A stretch of 64,000 nucleotides of DNA from Bacillota bacterium. GTDB taxonomy: Bacteria; Bacillota; Clostridia; Peptostreptococcales; Anaerovoracaceae. The notes below the pieces were generated by a model that was given only the letters and a program-made list of their open reading frames with translations, made no database searches and had not been told where the DNA came from. Of the stretch, positions 15,205 to 23,087 are shown piece by piece. The stretch is from NCBI GenBank assembly GCA_016280485.1, contig JAEEGU010000051.1:136327-200326 (forward strand), written 5' to 3'. Position 1 is the stretch's first letter; each line of letters opens with the position of its first letter. Made by a program: the position numbers and the translations under genes.

Positions 15205-15787
15205 ACTGGAAAAAATTTGCAGAACCGACATCGTCCAGGACTGCGTAAAGTTCGAACATCCGACTCTCACAGATATCTTCGATAACCTTGAGATTCGGTA
15301 CAACAGCGATGTGTCCCACCGTGTCTTCCCGGGTAATGTTTCGGTTCGAACGCTGGACCATCAAAGAATCAATGACGCTGTTCTTGGTAAGCTGATCGAA
15401 CCAGGTAATATCGTAAGCACGGTTTGTTTCCAGAAACGGGTTCTTCGAAACGTCATCGCCGGTAATGAACATCAAGAGGGACGGGTATCTGCAAAAGCGG
15501 AATTCCAGGATAGAATCGGGATGCAGCGAGCAGAACGTATTGAGCACTTTTTTCATCGCTTCGGCGTATCCTTTGTCCAGGGGGCGATGATTGTAAGTTG
15601 TGATATAGTCGTTATTGTTCGGGTCGAATCTGCACTTGTGGTTGCGGATCAGATTGCCGATATGAAAGTCGATTGTATCCTTGGGGTTGCCCGTTTGCCC
15701 AAAGAAGCGCAGGACGTTGAAATATGATATTCTCCGCGCTGTGATAATCAGGTATTCAATGTTGTCGGCAAGCATCTTATACTTCAC
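15197..15787 (-). CDS. Hypothetical protein, first gene of the DnaD operon
   Basis: 196 residues. The start is a GTG at 15787 behind AGGAGAG with a 9-base spacer. The N-terminal segment YLIITARRISYFNVLRFFGQTGNPKDTIDFHIGNLI looks like a winged-helix DNA-binding region; the rest is mixed. DUF5697-like proteins with this layout occur in clostridial elements, but the match is tentative. It is translationally coupled to the next gene by an 8-bp overlap. Confidence 0.55.
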   Translation of the reverse strand: MKYKMLADNIEYLIITARRISYFNVLRFFGQTGNPKDTIDFHIGNLIRNHKCRFDPNNNDYITTYNHRPLDKGYAEAMKKVLNTFCSLHPDSILEFRFCRYPSLLMFITGDDVSKNPFLETNRAYDITWFDQLTKNSVIDSLMVQRSNRNITREDTVGHIAVVPNLKVIEDICESRMFELYAVLDDVGSANFFQYG

Positions 15788-16092
15788 AGATAAACACTCT
15801 CCTTCTGCAACTGAATCGTTGCGAAATTGTCAAAAACGTAAAAAGCAAGTCCAATAGATGCCGGCGAACGTCGGTTTTATAATTTTTTTAGGTGCGTTAG
15901 CCGCTTGCTTATGTACGTTATATAGGGACTTTATTACGGGATCGTTTGCTGATATGTGCGTTATTTCGAGAATACCGCACCGTCTGATTTATTCCATTTT
16001 TTGCCAATGTGCGCTTCCGATAAGGTTGCGCACATTGGCGAAAATGGTTTTTCATTACTCGGTACGCTTGTCTTGTGGCTGCGTTCTGTACT
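15788..16092. other. Gene-free interval between the DnaD operon and virB4
   Basis: Contains the long imperfect inverted repeat at 15995-16046 and an AT-rich stretch. No clear promoter of the TTGACA family was found for the 15787 gene. No open frame with a ribosome site was seen. Confidence 0.4.
15995..16046. repeat. Long inverted repeat (candidate oriT or regulatory hairpin)
   Basis: Left arm 15995-16014 and right arm 16028-16046 share GCGCACATTGGC perfectly and continue with near matches to CATTTT on the outside. The loop is 13 bases. Neither strand has a proper U-tract after the stem, so a simple terminator is unlikely. Position beside virB4 would suit an origin of transfer, but no relaxase gene is visible nearby. 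Confidence 0.5.
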
Positions 16093-18561
16093 CTAATAGT
16101 TCGTTAGCTGGCGGAGCTCTTCCGCGGAAGTTGTAACGAGGTTGTGTTCTGTCCTTGATGCGTCAACGTGCATCAAAACCCGGGAAGAACCTGCGCAGAG
16201 CAGGGCGTCGCCGGTGTGGAATTTTACGATCTGGTCGGCCTCCGTGTTGGTAAGGCCGAAAACAGATTGCAGCGAACCGATATCTGCCGCTTTGTTTTTC
16301 AGCAGGAAGTTAATAGCACTGTTGCCGATAACGTCAGCAGCATCCGCTTCTGTCGAGAAGAATCCGGCAAGGTTCTGTGTCGCTCCAACGACGCCGCCGC
16401 CGTAGCCTCTGATTAAACGCCAAATTCTCTTAATGAAGTTTCGACACAGCACCGGCGCGTCAGAGCCGAGGAGTTTCCAAACCTCGTCGATGAAAATGAT
16501 TTTGTTTGCGGTGGGATCCTCCAGGACCTTCGACCAAATGTAGTCAAGGGCGATGAACATGCCAAGCGGTACAAGATCATCTGGAAGCTGCGATACGTCA
16601 ATCGCAACATATTTATTTTCCAGATCTACGTTGGTCTGCTGGTTGAAGGAGTGCAGAGATCCGGTCGGATCGACAAAGCGATTGAGCGCACCCGCCAGGC
16701 GTTCGGCCTGTCTCCCCTGCTGTCTTAACGCGGTCTGAACATCGCCGAGCACCGGCATACGCTTGTACTGCCCCGGACGGTTCGGATCCTCCAGTGAACG
16801 GTTGTTGGCTGTTATGCCGTATCGCTCATAGGCTGCCACAAGCGCCTTATCCAGACATTGTTGCTCTACGACGGAAATATCCGGAACCAGGAGTCGGAAA
16901 AAGATGTGGAGCTGCTGGATCTTTGCTACGAGAATAGAATCGTTTGATTCTGCATCTCCATAAAGCGTTTTCGCATTAGTCGTATCCTGTTTCCGGATTC
17001 CGAGGACATTGATGTTTTGAGGAGAACCGCCGCCCAAACGTATATACTGGCCTCCGATTGCTCTGCACGGGCGGATGAACTCATGTCCTTTTTCCGGCGC
17101 AATCACAAACGTCTGGATCTGCCTTGTGCGGAAACGCAGCGCCATGTTTTGCAGCAAATAGGATTTGCCGGCTCCAGACATACCAAGGATAGTCATATTC
17201 CCGTTCTGATACTTATGAGCATTGAACGGGTCCAGGAATATCAGGCTCTCATTTTTGGCGTTACGGCCCAGGAATATCCCTCGTTCGTCGTTGATATCAG
17301 GGGACGAAAACGGATACATGGTTGCAACGGAGCTGGTAAGAGCGTTCCTTCGCATTGCCTTGAAAAGCGTGGGTTCAATACTGCAAAGAGGCAAGCTGGC
17401 TCTGAAAGCATCCAACTGGCGGAATCGGAACGGAAGCAGGTCGATGTCCATTGACTTACAGTAGGAGCGCATCTGCCGCACCTTCCACTCCAATTCCTCC
17501 TTACTGTTCGCGGCGATCGTGACCATGATGCCAAAGTAGAAGAAATCCTCCCCGGCTGCCAGACCTGATTTAATCAGCTCACCGGCCCGGACCATGTTGG
17601 CCATCATGTAGTAGTTTGGATTGGATGCCTGGGCGTTGTCCAGATTCGATCTGTTATTGTTATGGATATACCGAAGCCTGCGCTGAACCTTGTCCGGGGT
17701 CTCCTTCTGGAGAAAAATATCTACGTCAATTTCCGAACCTGCGTCGATCAAGAACGTCAGCCAGCCGCCAATTACACGGGAAGGGAGCGAACGGCCGGGA
17801 ATGTAGCAGAAGGAGTAGAACTTCCCGTCCACCAGCATTTCGGTTGAGGAAAACTTCGTGTTAATCTTCTCCGGAGAAATGATATTAGTTACCGGAAGGA
17901 TTGCGTCCTCTTCCATCCCATAGGCCTGGAGAAACTCCATGAAAGCGGCCTGTCTGCGGTCTTCATATGTCATGATCTCGCTTTTCCCGCGTGAGTAGAT
18001 TTCGTACAGGTACGAGAGCTGCTGTTCGCCAGCGTCTACGTCGGGAGGGTTAATCAACGTATTTCCGCAGTTGCTTAAAGCGGAGGTAATTGCCCGTTCT
18101 TTTGCAAGCATGTGCTGGACAATATCACTGTACGTTGGCTTTTTATTCCCGAAGGCCGTACGATCCATCTCAAAAATAACAAAAAATTGTCTTGAAACAC
18201 CTCTTTCCCGTCCGACCTGCTCAACCAGGCTGATTTGCTCCTGCTGCAGGATTTTACAGTTTGCGTTTCTTTCCTGACGCATATCTGCCTGAAGCTGCTG
18301 TACATACCCTTCCGTATCCGCAGGTCGAGTGACTACCTTGATCTGCGCTTTAGGCGGAAGGATACGGATAAAGCCTGCAAAGTCAGCAATCACGCCGTTC
18401 TGGTCTGTCGCGGATCTTAATAGAAAATTGATCGGAGTAAATTGAAGGATTTTAACATACCGATGATCTTTTGTAATAATAATGCCGTCAGCAGTTACCT
18501 CTTCTACCTGACAGAAATCCTGGGTGGAAGTGATCTGGATTTTCTTTTCCGCGTTAGCCAC
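16093..18561 (-). CDS. virB4: VirB4/TraE-type conjugation ATPase
   Basis: About 822 residues from a GTG at 18561 that follows a GGGGG ribosome site and overlaps the upstream stop by 8 bp. An N-terminal TraC/VirB4 domain precedes the C-terminal ATPase: Walker A GMSGAGKSYLLQ, Walker B IIFIDEVWKLL, and a downstream GATQN motif. VirB4 powers pilus assembly and substrate transfer in type IV secretion systems. Length and order are normal for Gram-positive conjugative elements. It is last gene of the transcript that starts at promoter 20683-20711. Confidence 0.9.
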   Translation of the reverse strand: MANAEKKIQITSTQDFCQVEEVTADGIIITKDHRYVKILQFTPINFLLRSATDQNGVIADFAGFIRILPPKAQIKVVTRPADTEGYVQQLQADMRQERNANCKILQQEQISLVEQVGRERGVSRQFFVIFEMDRTAFGNKKPTYSDIVQHMLAKERAITSALSNCGNTLINPPDVDAGEQQLSYLYEIYSRGKSEIMTYEDRRQAAFMEFLQAYGMEEDAILPVTNIISPEKINTKFSSTEMLVDGKFYSFCYIPGRSLPSRVIGGWLTFLIDAGSEIDVDIFLQKETPDKVQRRLRYIHNNNRSNLDNAQASNPNYYMMANMVRAGELIKSGLAAGEDFFYFGIMVTIAANSKEELEWKVRQMRSYCKSMDIDLLPFRFRQLDAFRASLPLCSIEPTLFKAMRRNALTSSVATMYPFSSPDINDERGIFLGRNAKNESLIFLDPFNAHKYQNGNMTILGMSGAGKSYLLQNMALRFRTRQIQTFVIAPEKGHEFIRPCRAIGGQYIRLGGGSPQNINVLGIRKQDTTNAKTLYGDAESNDSILVAKIQQLHIFFRLLVPDISVVEQQCLDKALVAAYERYGITANNRSLEDPNRPGQYKRMPVLGDVQTALRQQGRQAERLAGALNRFVDPTGSLHSFNQQTNVDLENKYVAIDVSQLPDDLVPLGMFIALDYIWSKVLEDPTANKIIFIDEVWKLLGSDAPVLCRNFIKRIWRLIRGYGGGVVGATQNLAGFFSTEADAADVIGNSAINFLLKNKAADIGSLQSVFGLTNTEADQIVKFHTGDALLCAGSSRVLMHVDASRTEHNLVTTSAEELRQLTNY

Positions 18562-19198
18562 CAAAGTCACCCCCGAAAATATCATTGTCGCCAACCAGGA
18601 GCACGTCGTTGACTTCATCGTCGTCTACGTCGGTCAGCGTGATTTCATTACTGAACTTTTCCTGGCGAGGCTTCTCGGGCCTCAGACGGGCGGCCGCGGC
18701 GTTAATTGCTTCGATAGATCTGTCAGGCCGGAAAATGAATTCGTCTTCCGTCTTGTCAGACTCAGCCAGGGCCGCTTCCTGCCGTGCGCTAAGCCACTGG
18801 CTGTACGCAGCCTGGAGCTTTTCACCGGGCATTTCCCGATGCATCAGGGCGTCAAGAGCGCTCATTTTTTGCGCATCCGCATTGTGATTGTATAGCATCA
18901 CAGATTTCTTCTTGTGATACTTGTAGGCAGCGAGGAGATACTGCGATGCGGGTTCGTCATTGATCCCGGAAAGAAATACGATCGTTACGGGGCCAAGGAG
19001 TGTGATCATAACCGTTATACGTGTCATTAGAGAGGAAAAATGGAACATACTGAGGATCAGAAACAGGAAAAAGTCTACGATTGCAGCCTCGATTACATTT
19101 CGTGTCTTCAGCATTCCGTTGAGAATGTGACCACCTTCAATGAAATTGGCCGGAATTTCCTGTTCGTCCGGGCCTCTTCTATCTTCTGTTTCGTGCAT
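18554..19198 (-). CDS. PrgI/VirB3-like membrane protein with long soluble tail
   Basis: 214 residues from the ATG at 19198 (GAGGAGG ten bases upstream); an in-frame GTG at 19210 is possible. Two adjacent hydrophobic segments (AAIVDFFLFLILSMF and ITVMITLLGPVTIVFLSGI) lie near residues 40-80. A KYHKKKSVMLYN motif follows, typical of PrgI/VirB3 partners encoded just before virB4. The last 110 residues are charged and acidic, longer than usual for the family. It probably forms part of the inner-membrane channel. Confidence 0.75.
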   Translation of the reverse strand: MHETEDRRGPDEQEIPANFIEGGHILNGMLKTRNVIEAAIVDFFLFLILSMFHFSSLMTRITVMITLLGPVTIVFLSGINDEPASQYLLAAYKYHKKKSVMLYNHNADAQKMSALDALMHREMPGEKLQAAYSQWLSARQEAALAESDKTEDEFIFRPDRSIEAINAAAARLRPEKPRQEKFSNEITLTDVDDDEVNDVLLVGDNDIFGGDFGG

Positions 19199-19227
19199 AT
19201 CTCCTTGCACCTCCTCTTTCTTGAAAG

Positions 19228-19258
19228 CACGGCCCTCCCCTTTTCGGAAAGGGCCGTG
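19228..19258. other. Intercistronic hairpin
   Basis: CACGGCCCT/AGGGCCGTG arms between the S1-domain gene and the PrgI-like gene. It may protect or separate the two parts of the message. There is no minus-strand T run. Confidence 0.4.
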
Positions 19259-19277
19259 TTTTGTTGCTCAATGTTTT

Positions 19278-20603
19278 TTACATGCCAAGATCAGGCTCGT
19301 CTACGGTCTGAATCGCCGCCCAGATAATTCCTTTGTCGAGGTCGATCTTGCGAATCCTGGCAAGCCCGGTGGAACCGGGGACAATCTGCTGGGAGAGATT
19401 ATTGACCGAAGCAAAACGCTCGGAAACCCGGGCAGATACGCCGAAGGCTGTCAGAGAGATGTGATAGGTAAACGTGGCGCCTTTATTGATCGGCGCAACG
19501 CTGATTACCTTGTAGGGCGTTACGATGCCAAAGGGAATATTCGCAAGAATGGCGTTGCGCTTTTCTCTTTCGACGGGCTCCGCGCTGTATTCGACGTTGG
19601 TGATGCGGCCTGTGCTGTCCCGATCAACCTTCGTAATTTCAACTTCGATGTCGCTGCCGACCTTGTAGAAGTTGCGAACATTGTCAATCGCCACATCGGA
19701 GGAAAGATCGCTCCGGAACAGTCTCCTGTCAATTCCTCCAGCGCATACGAGGACGGCAGTACCGTTCGCGCTCACGGACACAATCTTGCCGGTCATACGA
19801 TCGCCAACGTCGAGTCTGCGCCTTGCATGAGATCCGAAGGATCTCTCCTGCTGAATGCGCATAGCCTCCACGCGAGACGCCCGTGCGACATATCGGAACT
19901 GGCCGTGATCGTCCTTGTTTGAAACACAGCCGACGGACTGGAAGACAACGTAGATATTGCCGCCTTTGGAATTCTGACAAATGCAGCGGTTCAGCATTTG
20001 CCGCTTAGCGACGAGGAGCTTGCTCGGATCGTCAACGACGGGCTTTCTGTTGGGGAAAAAGTCCTCGAAAGGAATCTGGACAACAATTTTTCCGTCGTAG
20101 AGACACAGGGCGTAGACTGTGTTCTCCTTGGGAGCTTCCTGGACGCCGATTACAGCAATGGGACCATGCACCATCTTGGTACGAATGAGGCCCTGGATAC
20201 CGAGCACAGAGGAAGCAATGTCGCTCACATTGGATCCACTGGTTTTCGGACGTTCCGCCGCAGCTTCTCTTCTGCTCACAGCAGTCAGGGCGGCGTCACG
20301 GCCGACGGGAGATCCCTTGCCCCGATTTGAGTCAGTGCCGCGCCTGGCGGTTACGAACTCCATAGCCTTTTCCATGGCAGTGCCCATATCAGCCTTGCCG
20401 ATAGTGTGCGGCTCGTCCAGAGGCTCTTCGTCTTCATCCTCGTCTTCCAAATCGAAGGCATCATCGCCTCCTATCAGAGGCAGCCCGTCAATGCCCTGGA
20501 CCGGGATATAATCGTCATCGCCTTCAGGTTCCGGGATGTCTGTATTCTTGACGGCTTCCGGGCCTTCATCAAGAATATCTGGATTTCTTTCTTCGATAGA
20601 CAT
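19278..20603 (-). CDS. S1-domain protein in the conjugation region
   Basis: 441 residues. The first 75 are acidic and disordered (LEDEDEDEEPLDEP). Residues about 270-350 contain an S1/OB RNA-binding fold: LDVGDRMTGKIVSVSANGTAVL, then LFRSDLSSDVAIDNVRNFYKVGSDIEVEI. A second OB-like segment near the C terminus (FGIVTPYKVISVAPI, then GSTGLARIRKIDLDKGIIWAAI) may be another. S1 proteins of unknown role occur in conjugative elements of clostridia. Here it is first gene of the transcript with the PrgI-like protein and VirB4, behind a consensus promoter. Confidence 0.7.
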   Translation of the reverse strand: MSIEERNPDILDEGPEAVKNTDIPEPEGDDDYIPVQGIDGLPLIGGDDAFDLEDEDEDEEPLDEPHTIGKADMGTAMEKAMEFVTARRGTDSNRGKGSPVGRDAALTAVSRREAAAERPKTSGSNVSDIASSVLGIQGLIRTKMVHGPIAVIGVQEAPKENTVYALCLYDGKIVVQIPFEDFFPNRKPVVDDPSKLLVAKRQMLNRCICQNSKGGNIYVVFQSVGCVSNKDDHGQFRYVARASRVEAMRIQQERSFGSHARRRLDVGDRMTGKIVSVSANGTAVLVCAGGIDRRLFRSDLSSDVAIDNVRNFYKVGSDIEVEITKVDRDSTGRITNVEYSAEPVEREKRNAILANIPFGIVTPYKVISVAPINKGATFTYHISLTAFGVSARVSERFASVNNLSQQIVPGSTGLARIRKIDLDKGIIWAAIQTVDEPDLGM

Positions 20604-20682
20604 GTAATTGCTCCTTTCGATAATAGTTCAGCCTGGTAAAGCATCAGACTACACAGTATTAGCCTATTTATATGCCGAATTT

Positions 20683-20711
20683 ATTATATAATTAAATTAT
20701 CAATGTGTCAA
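20683..20711 (-). promoter_or_regulatory. Promoter of the S1-prgI-virB4 operon
   Basis: Minus strand TTGACA (20711-20706), 17-bp spacer, TATAAT (20688-20683). The flanking CGCTCAGG before GTTGACA resembles the promoter at 3758-3786 closely. Confidence 0.8.
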
Positions 20712-20740
20712 CCCTGAGCGATAAAAATATCAAGGCAAAT

Positions 20741-20774
20741 AAAAAAAGTTTCCGCTTGAAACGGAAACTTTTTT
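20741..20774. terminator. Terminator of the long transfer/partition operon
   Basis: AAGTTTCCG/CGGAAACTT arms with A and T runs on both sides, 11 bp after the coupling-protein gene. Confidence 0.85.
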
Positions 20775-20784
20775 CTGGCTGCTG

Positions 20785-23085
20785 TTATTTTGCGTTTGGT
20801 TTTTTACCCTTTTCCTGTGCGCTCATTGCTGCCGCAAGTGCGGCGTTGATTTGGCCTTTTGCGCTCAGTATTTGAGATATATTTCCGATTTGTGCCGGCG
20901 GCTCTGAAAGTTCCTTTTTTGGGAGCGAATTGTTGCTTTCCGCTGGCTTCGGCCTCTTCTTTTGTGTTGTCGATGGTGCTACTGTTGCTGCCGCAGCGAT
21001 AACAGGCTTTTGGGGATTTTTCTCGGAGGTAAGATTCACGACAGAATCTTCAATAATATCATCTTCAACCGAGATTGCGGTTTCGGTCTCAGCCTGTTTA
21101 TTGTCAGAAAGAACGACGTCCGTTTCTTCTGTAGACAAGACTTCCGTTTCAACCCATGTAATATTTTCGACTACGAGACTGTCACCACCGCACATTTCTC
21201 GATATTGCTCCAGCGTGTATTTTCCTGCTTCTATTTCAGGCAACGGGAGTACCGGGGGCTTCTCCCCTTCGCAGTTATTGGCGTACCAAGCGTCGAACTG
21301 CCGCACCCGTTCCTCTTCCAGGTCAATCACCAGGCGGCGAAGCGCCACGTCAACAAAACGTGGGAAATCATCACCCGATGCTGGGCTGCAGAGCTTATAA
21401 TATGGATGCAGTGTTTTCGGAAATTTGTTTAACACGATGGGATTACAGTTTTGCACGACCAGCAGCGCTCGATCTTCTCCTAAACGCGCCAATTCATCCG
21501 GTGTTAAAACCTGACGTTTACCGGCGCCGGTGCTGTGGCGAAGGCCGACGGGGATCAGTGGCCGTTTTACTGGATGCTGTTCCGTTACGGTCTGTATTGT
21601 TGAAATGCCGCTTCTGTCTGAAAACCGCTGTTCTGTTTCAGGATCATTAAAGCCGACGCCAAGCTGGAACGAACAGTTGTTCAGAATCGTGTTCCAGGTT
21701 TCAGGATAAAGACGCTTTAGCTGGTCAAGATCCTGGCACGCGAACATGATCGTGATGTCTCTTGACCGAACTGTAGAAATCTTCTGGTCAAAGTCAGGGA
21801 GAACACCTAAATTCGCAAATTCGTCCAGGATAAAGTTGACCGGTACAGGACAGCGCTGATCCTTCTGCTTATCCGCAAAGCGCATCAAATCGATAAAGAG
21901 GAACGTGATAAAAAGGGCAGTGTAAAAATCATAAGTGCGGTCATAGTCTGGCACGATGATATAGTACAGGCATTTCTTTTTTGCGGGTCGCGTCATGTCG
22001 ATTTCATCGAAAGACGTAAGCATACGGATGTTTGGATCCGCAAGTGTGTGTAGACTCGTACCGAGATTTGACAAAATGTTGCCGCGTAGATTTGGAGATG
22101 TTTGCTTGTAGGTTTTATAAGCGTCACGGGCAGCATCACAGCATTCCGTCTCAGAAAATAGCTGATCGAGACTGCTTTCATCGTTGTCCAGAATCATTTG
22201 ATACGCTGATGCGAAAGAACGTGGTTTTTTCGGGGGATCGCCGAACATTGGGCTGCTGAGGACAAACAGGCAGACAGACTTCAGCAACGCAAGAGGGCCT
22301 GCAGAGAAGATAGACGACTCGTTACGCAGAGAAGTATTTCGTATGACGGCATCCGCAAACGTGGAGGCACGGTTGCTGTCGATGTTCCCGTCTTCATCCA
22401 GAATCTCCTTCAAGCAATCCCAGCCATGCGATCTGGTAGGCTCTTTAAGGTTAAAGATTTTAACCTCGTAGCCGAATTTTCTGCCAAGCTCGACGGTAGC
22501 GTTATGGACCGCTCCCTTTGTATCTGCAGATATGATTGATTCGCCGCGCTTGATAGCCTGGTAGATCGCAGGCTCAATTACGCTGTAGGATTTACCGGAA
22601 CCGGCAGCGCCAAAAGCGCCGACGTTTCGATTGATTCGAAACCTTTCCGGCTTCATTTCAAGGCATTTCCTGCCCTTTTCATCCTCCTGGCCGAAGATCA
22701 TTCCAAGGCACGCATCTACTGGGCGCACGTTCGTATATTTCTTGGCATCTTCTGTCGTGCCGGGTCTGGCCGTGCCATACGTGCCGTCTTTCGAGTAAAC
22801 TACGCCTCTGTCGTCCACAAGGGCGGCATTTACATTCTGGACCATTCGGAGCAGGACAAAGATTATGATGACGGCCGCACAGATCAGAGCCAGCGCAAAC
22901 GGAGATTTTCCTGTGCTGTTCGCCTGCTTTACGATGGAAATCGGGTTGAGTTCCCATTCAAAATAGCAGATGTAATAATGCACGATGAATACCAGATAGG
23001 CAGTCAAAATAGCCGATAGAGCAGCAATGATGAAAAAGCGGTTTCGCAGCGTCTTCGTGCCAAACAGTTTTTTTATGCCTTTCAT
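20785..23085 (-). CDS. virD4: VirD4/TraG-type coupling ATPase (T4CP)
   Basis: 766 residues. Two N-terminal membrane segments (about 16-38 and 62-82) are followed by Walker A GAAGSGKS at 159-166 and Walker B VNFILDEFANLG with the conserved FACQDLDQL motif. The C-terminal 150 residues are low-complexity, rich in Glu, Pro and Ala, probably disordered. T4CPs bring the relaxase-DNA complex to the type IV channel. It is the last gene of the 33.8-20.8 kb operon. The presence of a T4CP implies a relaxase elsewhere on the element. Confidence 0.9.
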   Translation of the reverse strand: MKGIKKLFGTKTLRNRFFIIAALSAILTAYLVFIVHYYICYFEWELNPISIVKQANSTGKSPFALALICAAVIIIFVLLRMVQNVNAALVDDRGVVYSKDGTYGTARPGTTEDAKKYTNVRPVDACLGMIFGQEDEKGRKCLEMKPERFRINRNVGAFGAAGSGKSYSVIEPAIYQAIKRGESIISADTKGAVHNATVELGRKFGYEVKIFNLKEPTRSHGWDCLKEILDEDGNIDSNRASTFADAVIRNTSLRNESSIFSAGPLALLKSVCLFVLSSPMFGDPPKKPRSFASAYQMILDNDESSLDQLFSETECCDAARDAYKTYKQTSPNLRGNILSNLGTSLHTLADPNIRMLTSFDEIDMTRPAKKKCLYYIIVPDYDRTYDFYTALFITFLFIDLMRFADKQKDQRCPVPVNFILDEFANLGVLPDFDQKISTVRSRDITIMFACQDLDQLKRLYPETWNTILNNCSFQLGVGFNDPETEQRFSDRSGISTIQTVTEQHPVKRPLIPVGLRHSTGAGKRQVLTPDELARLGEDRALLVVQNCNPIVLNKFPKTLHPYYKLCSPASGDDFPRFVDVALRRLVIDLEEERVRQFDAWYANNCEGEKPPVLPLPEIEAGKYTLEQYREMCGGDSLVVENITWVETEVLSTEETDVVLSDNKQAETETAISVEDDIIEDSVVNLTSEKNPQKPVIAAAATVAPSTTQKKRPKPAESNNSLPKKELSEPPAQIGNISQILSAKGQINAALAAAMSAQEKGKKPNAK

Positions 23086-23087
23086 TC

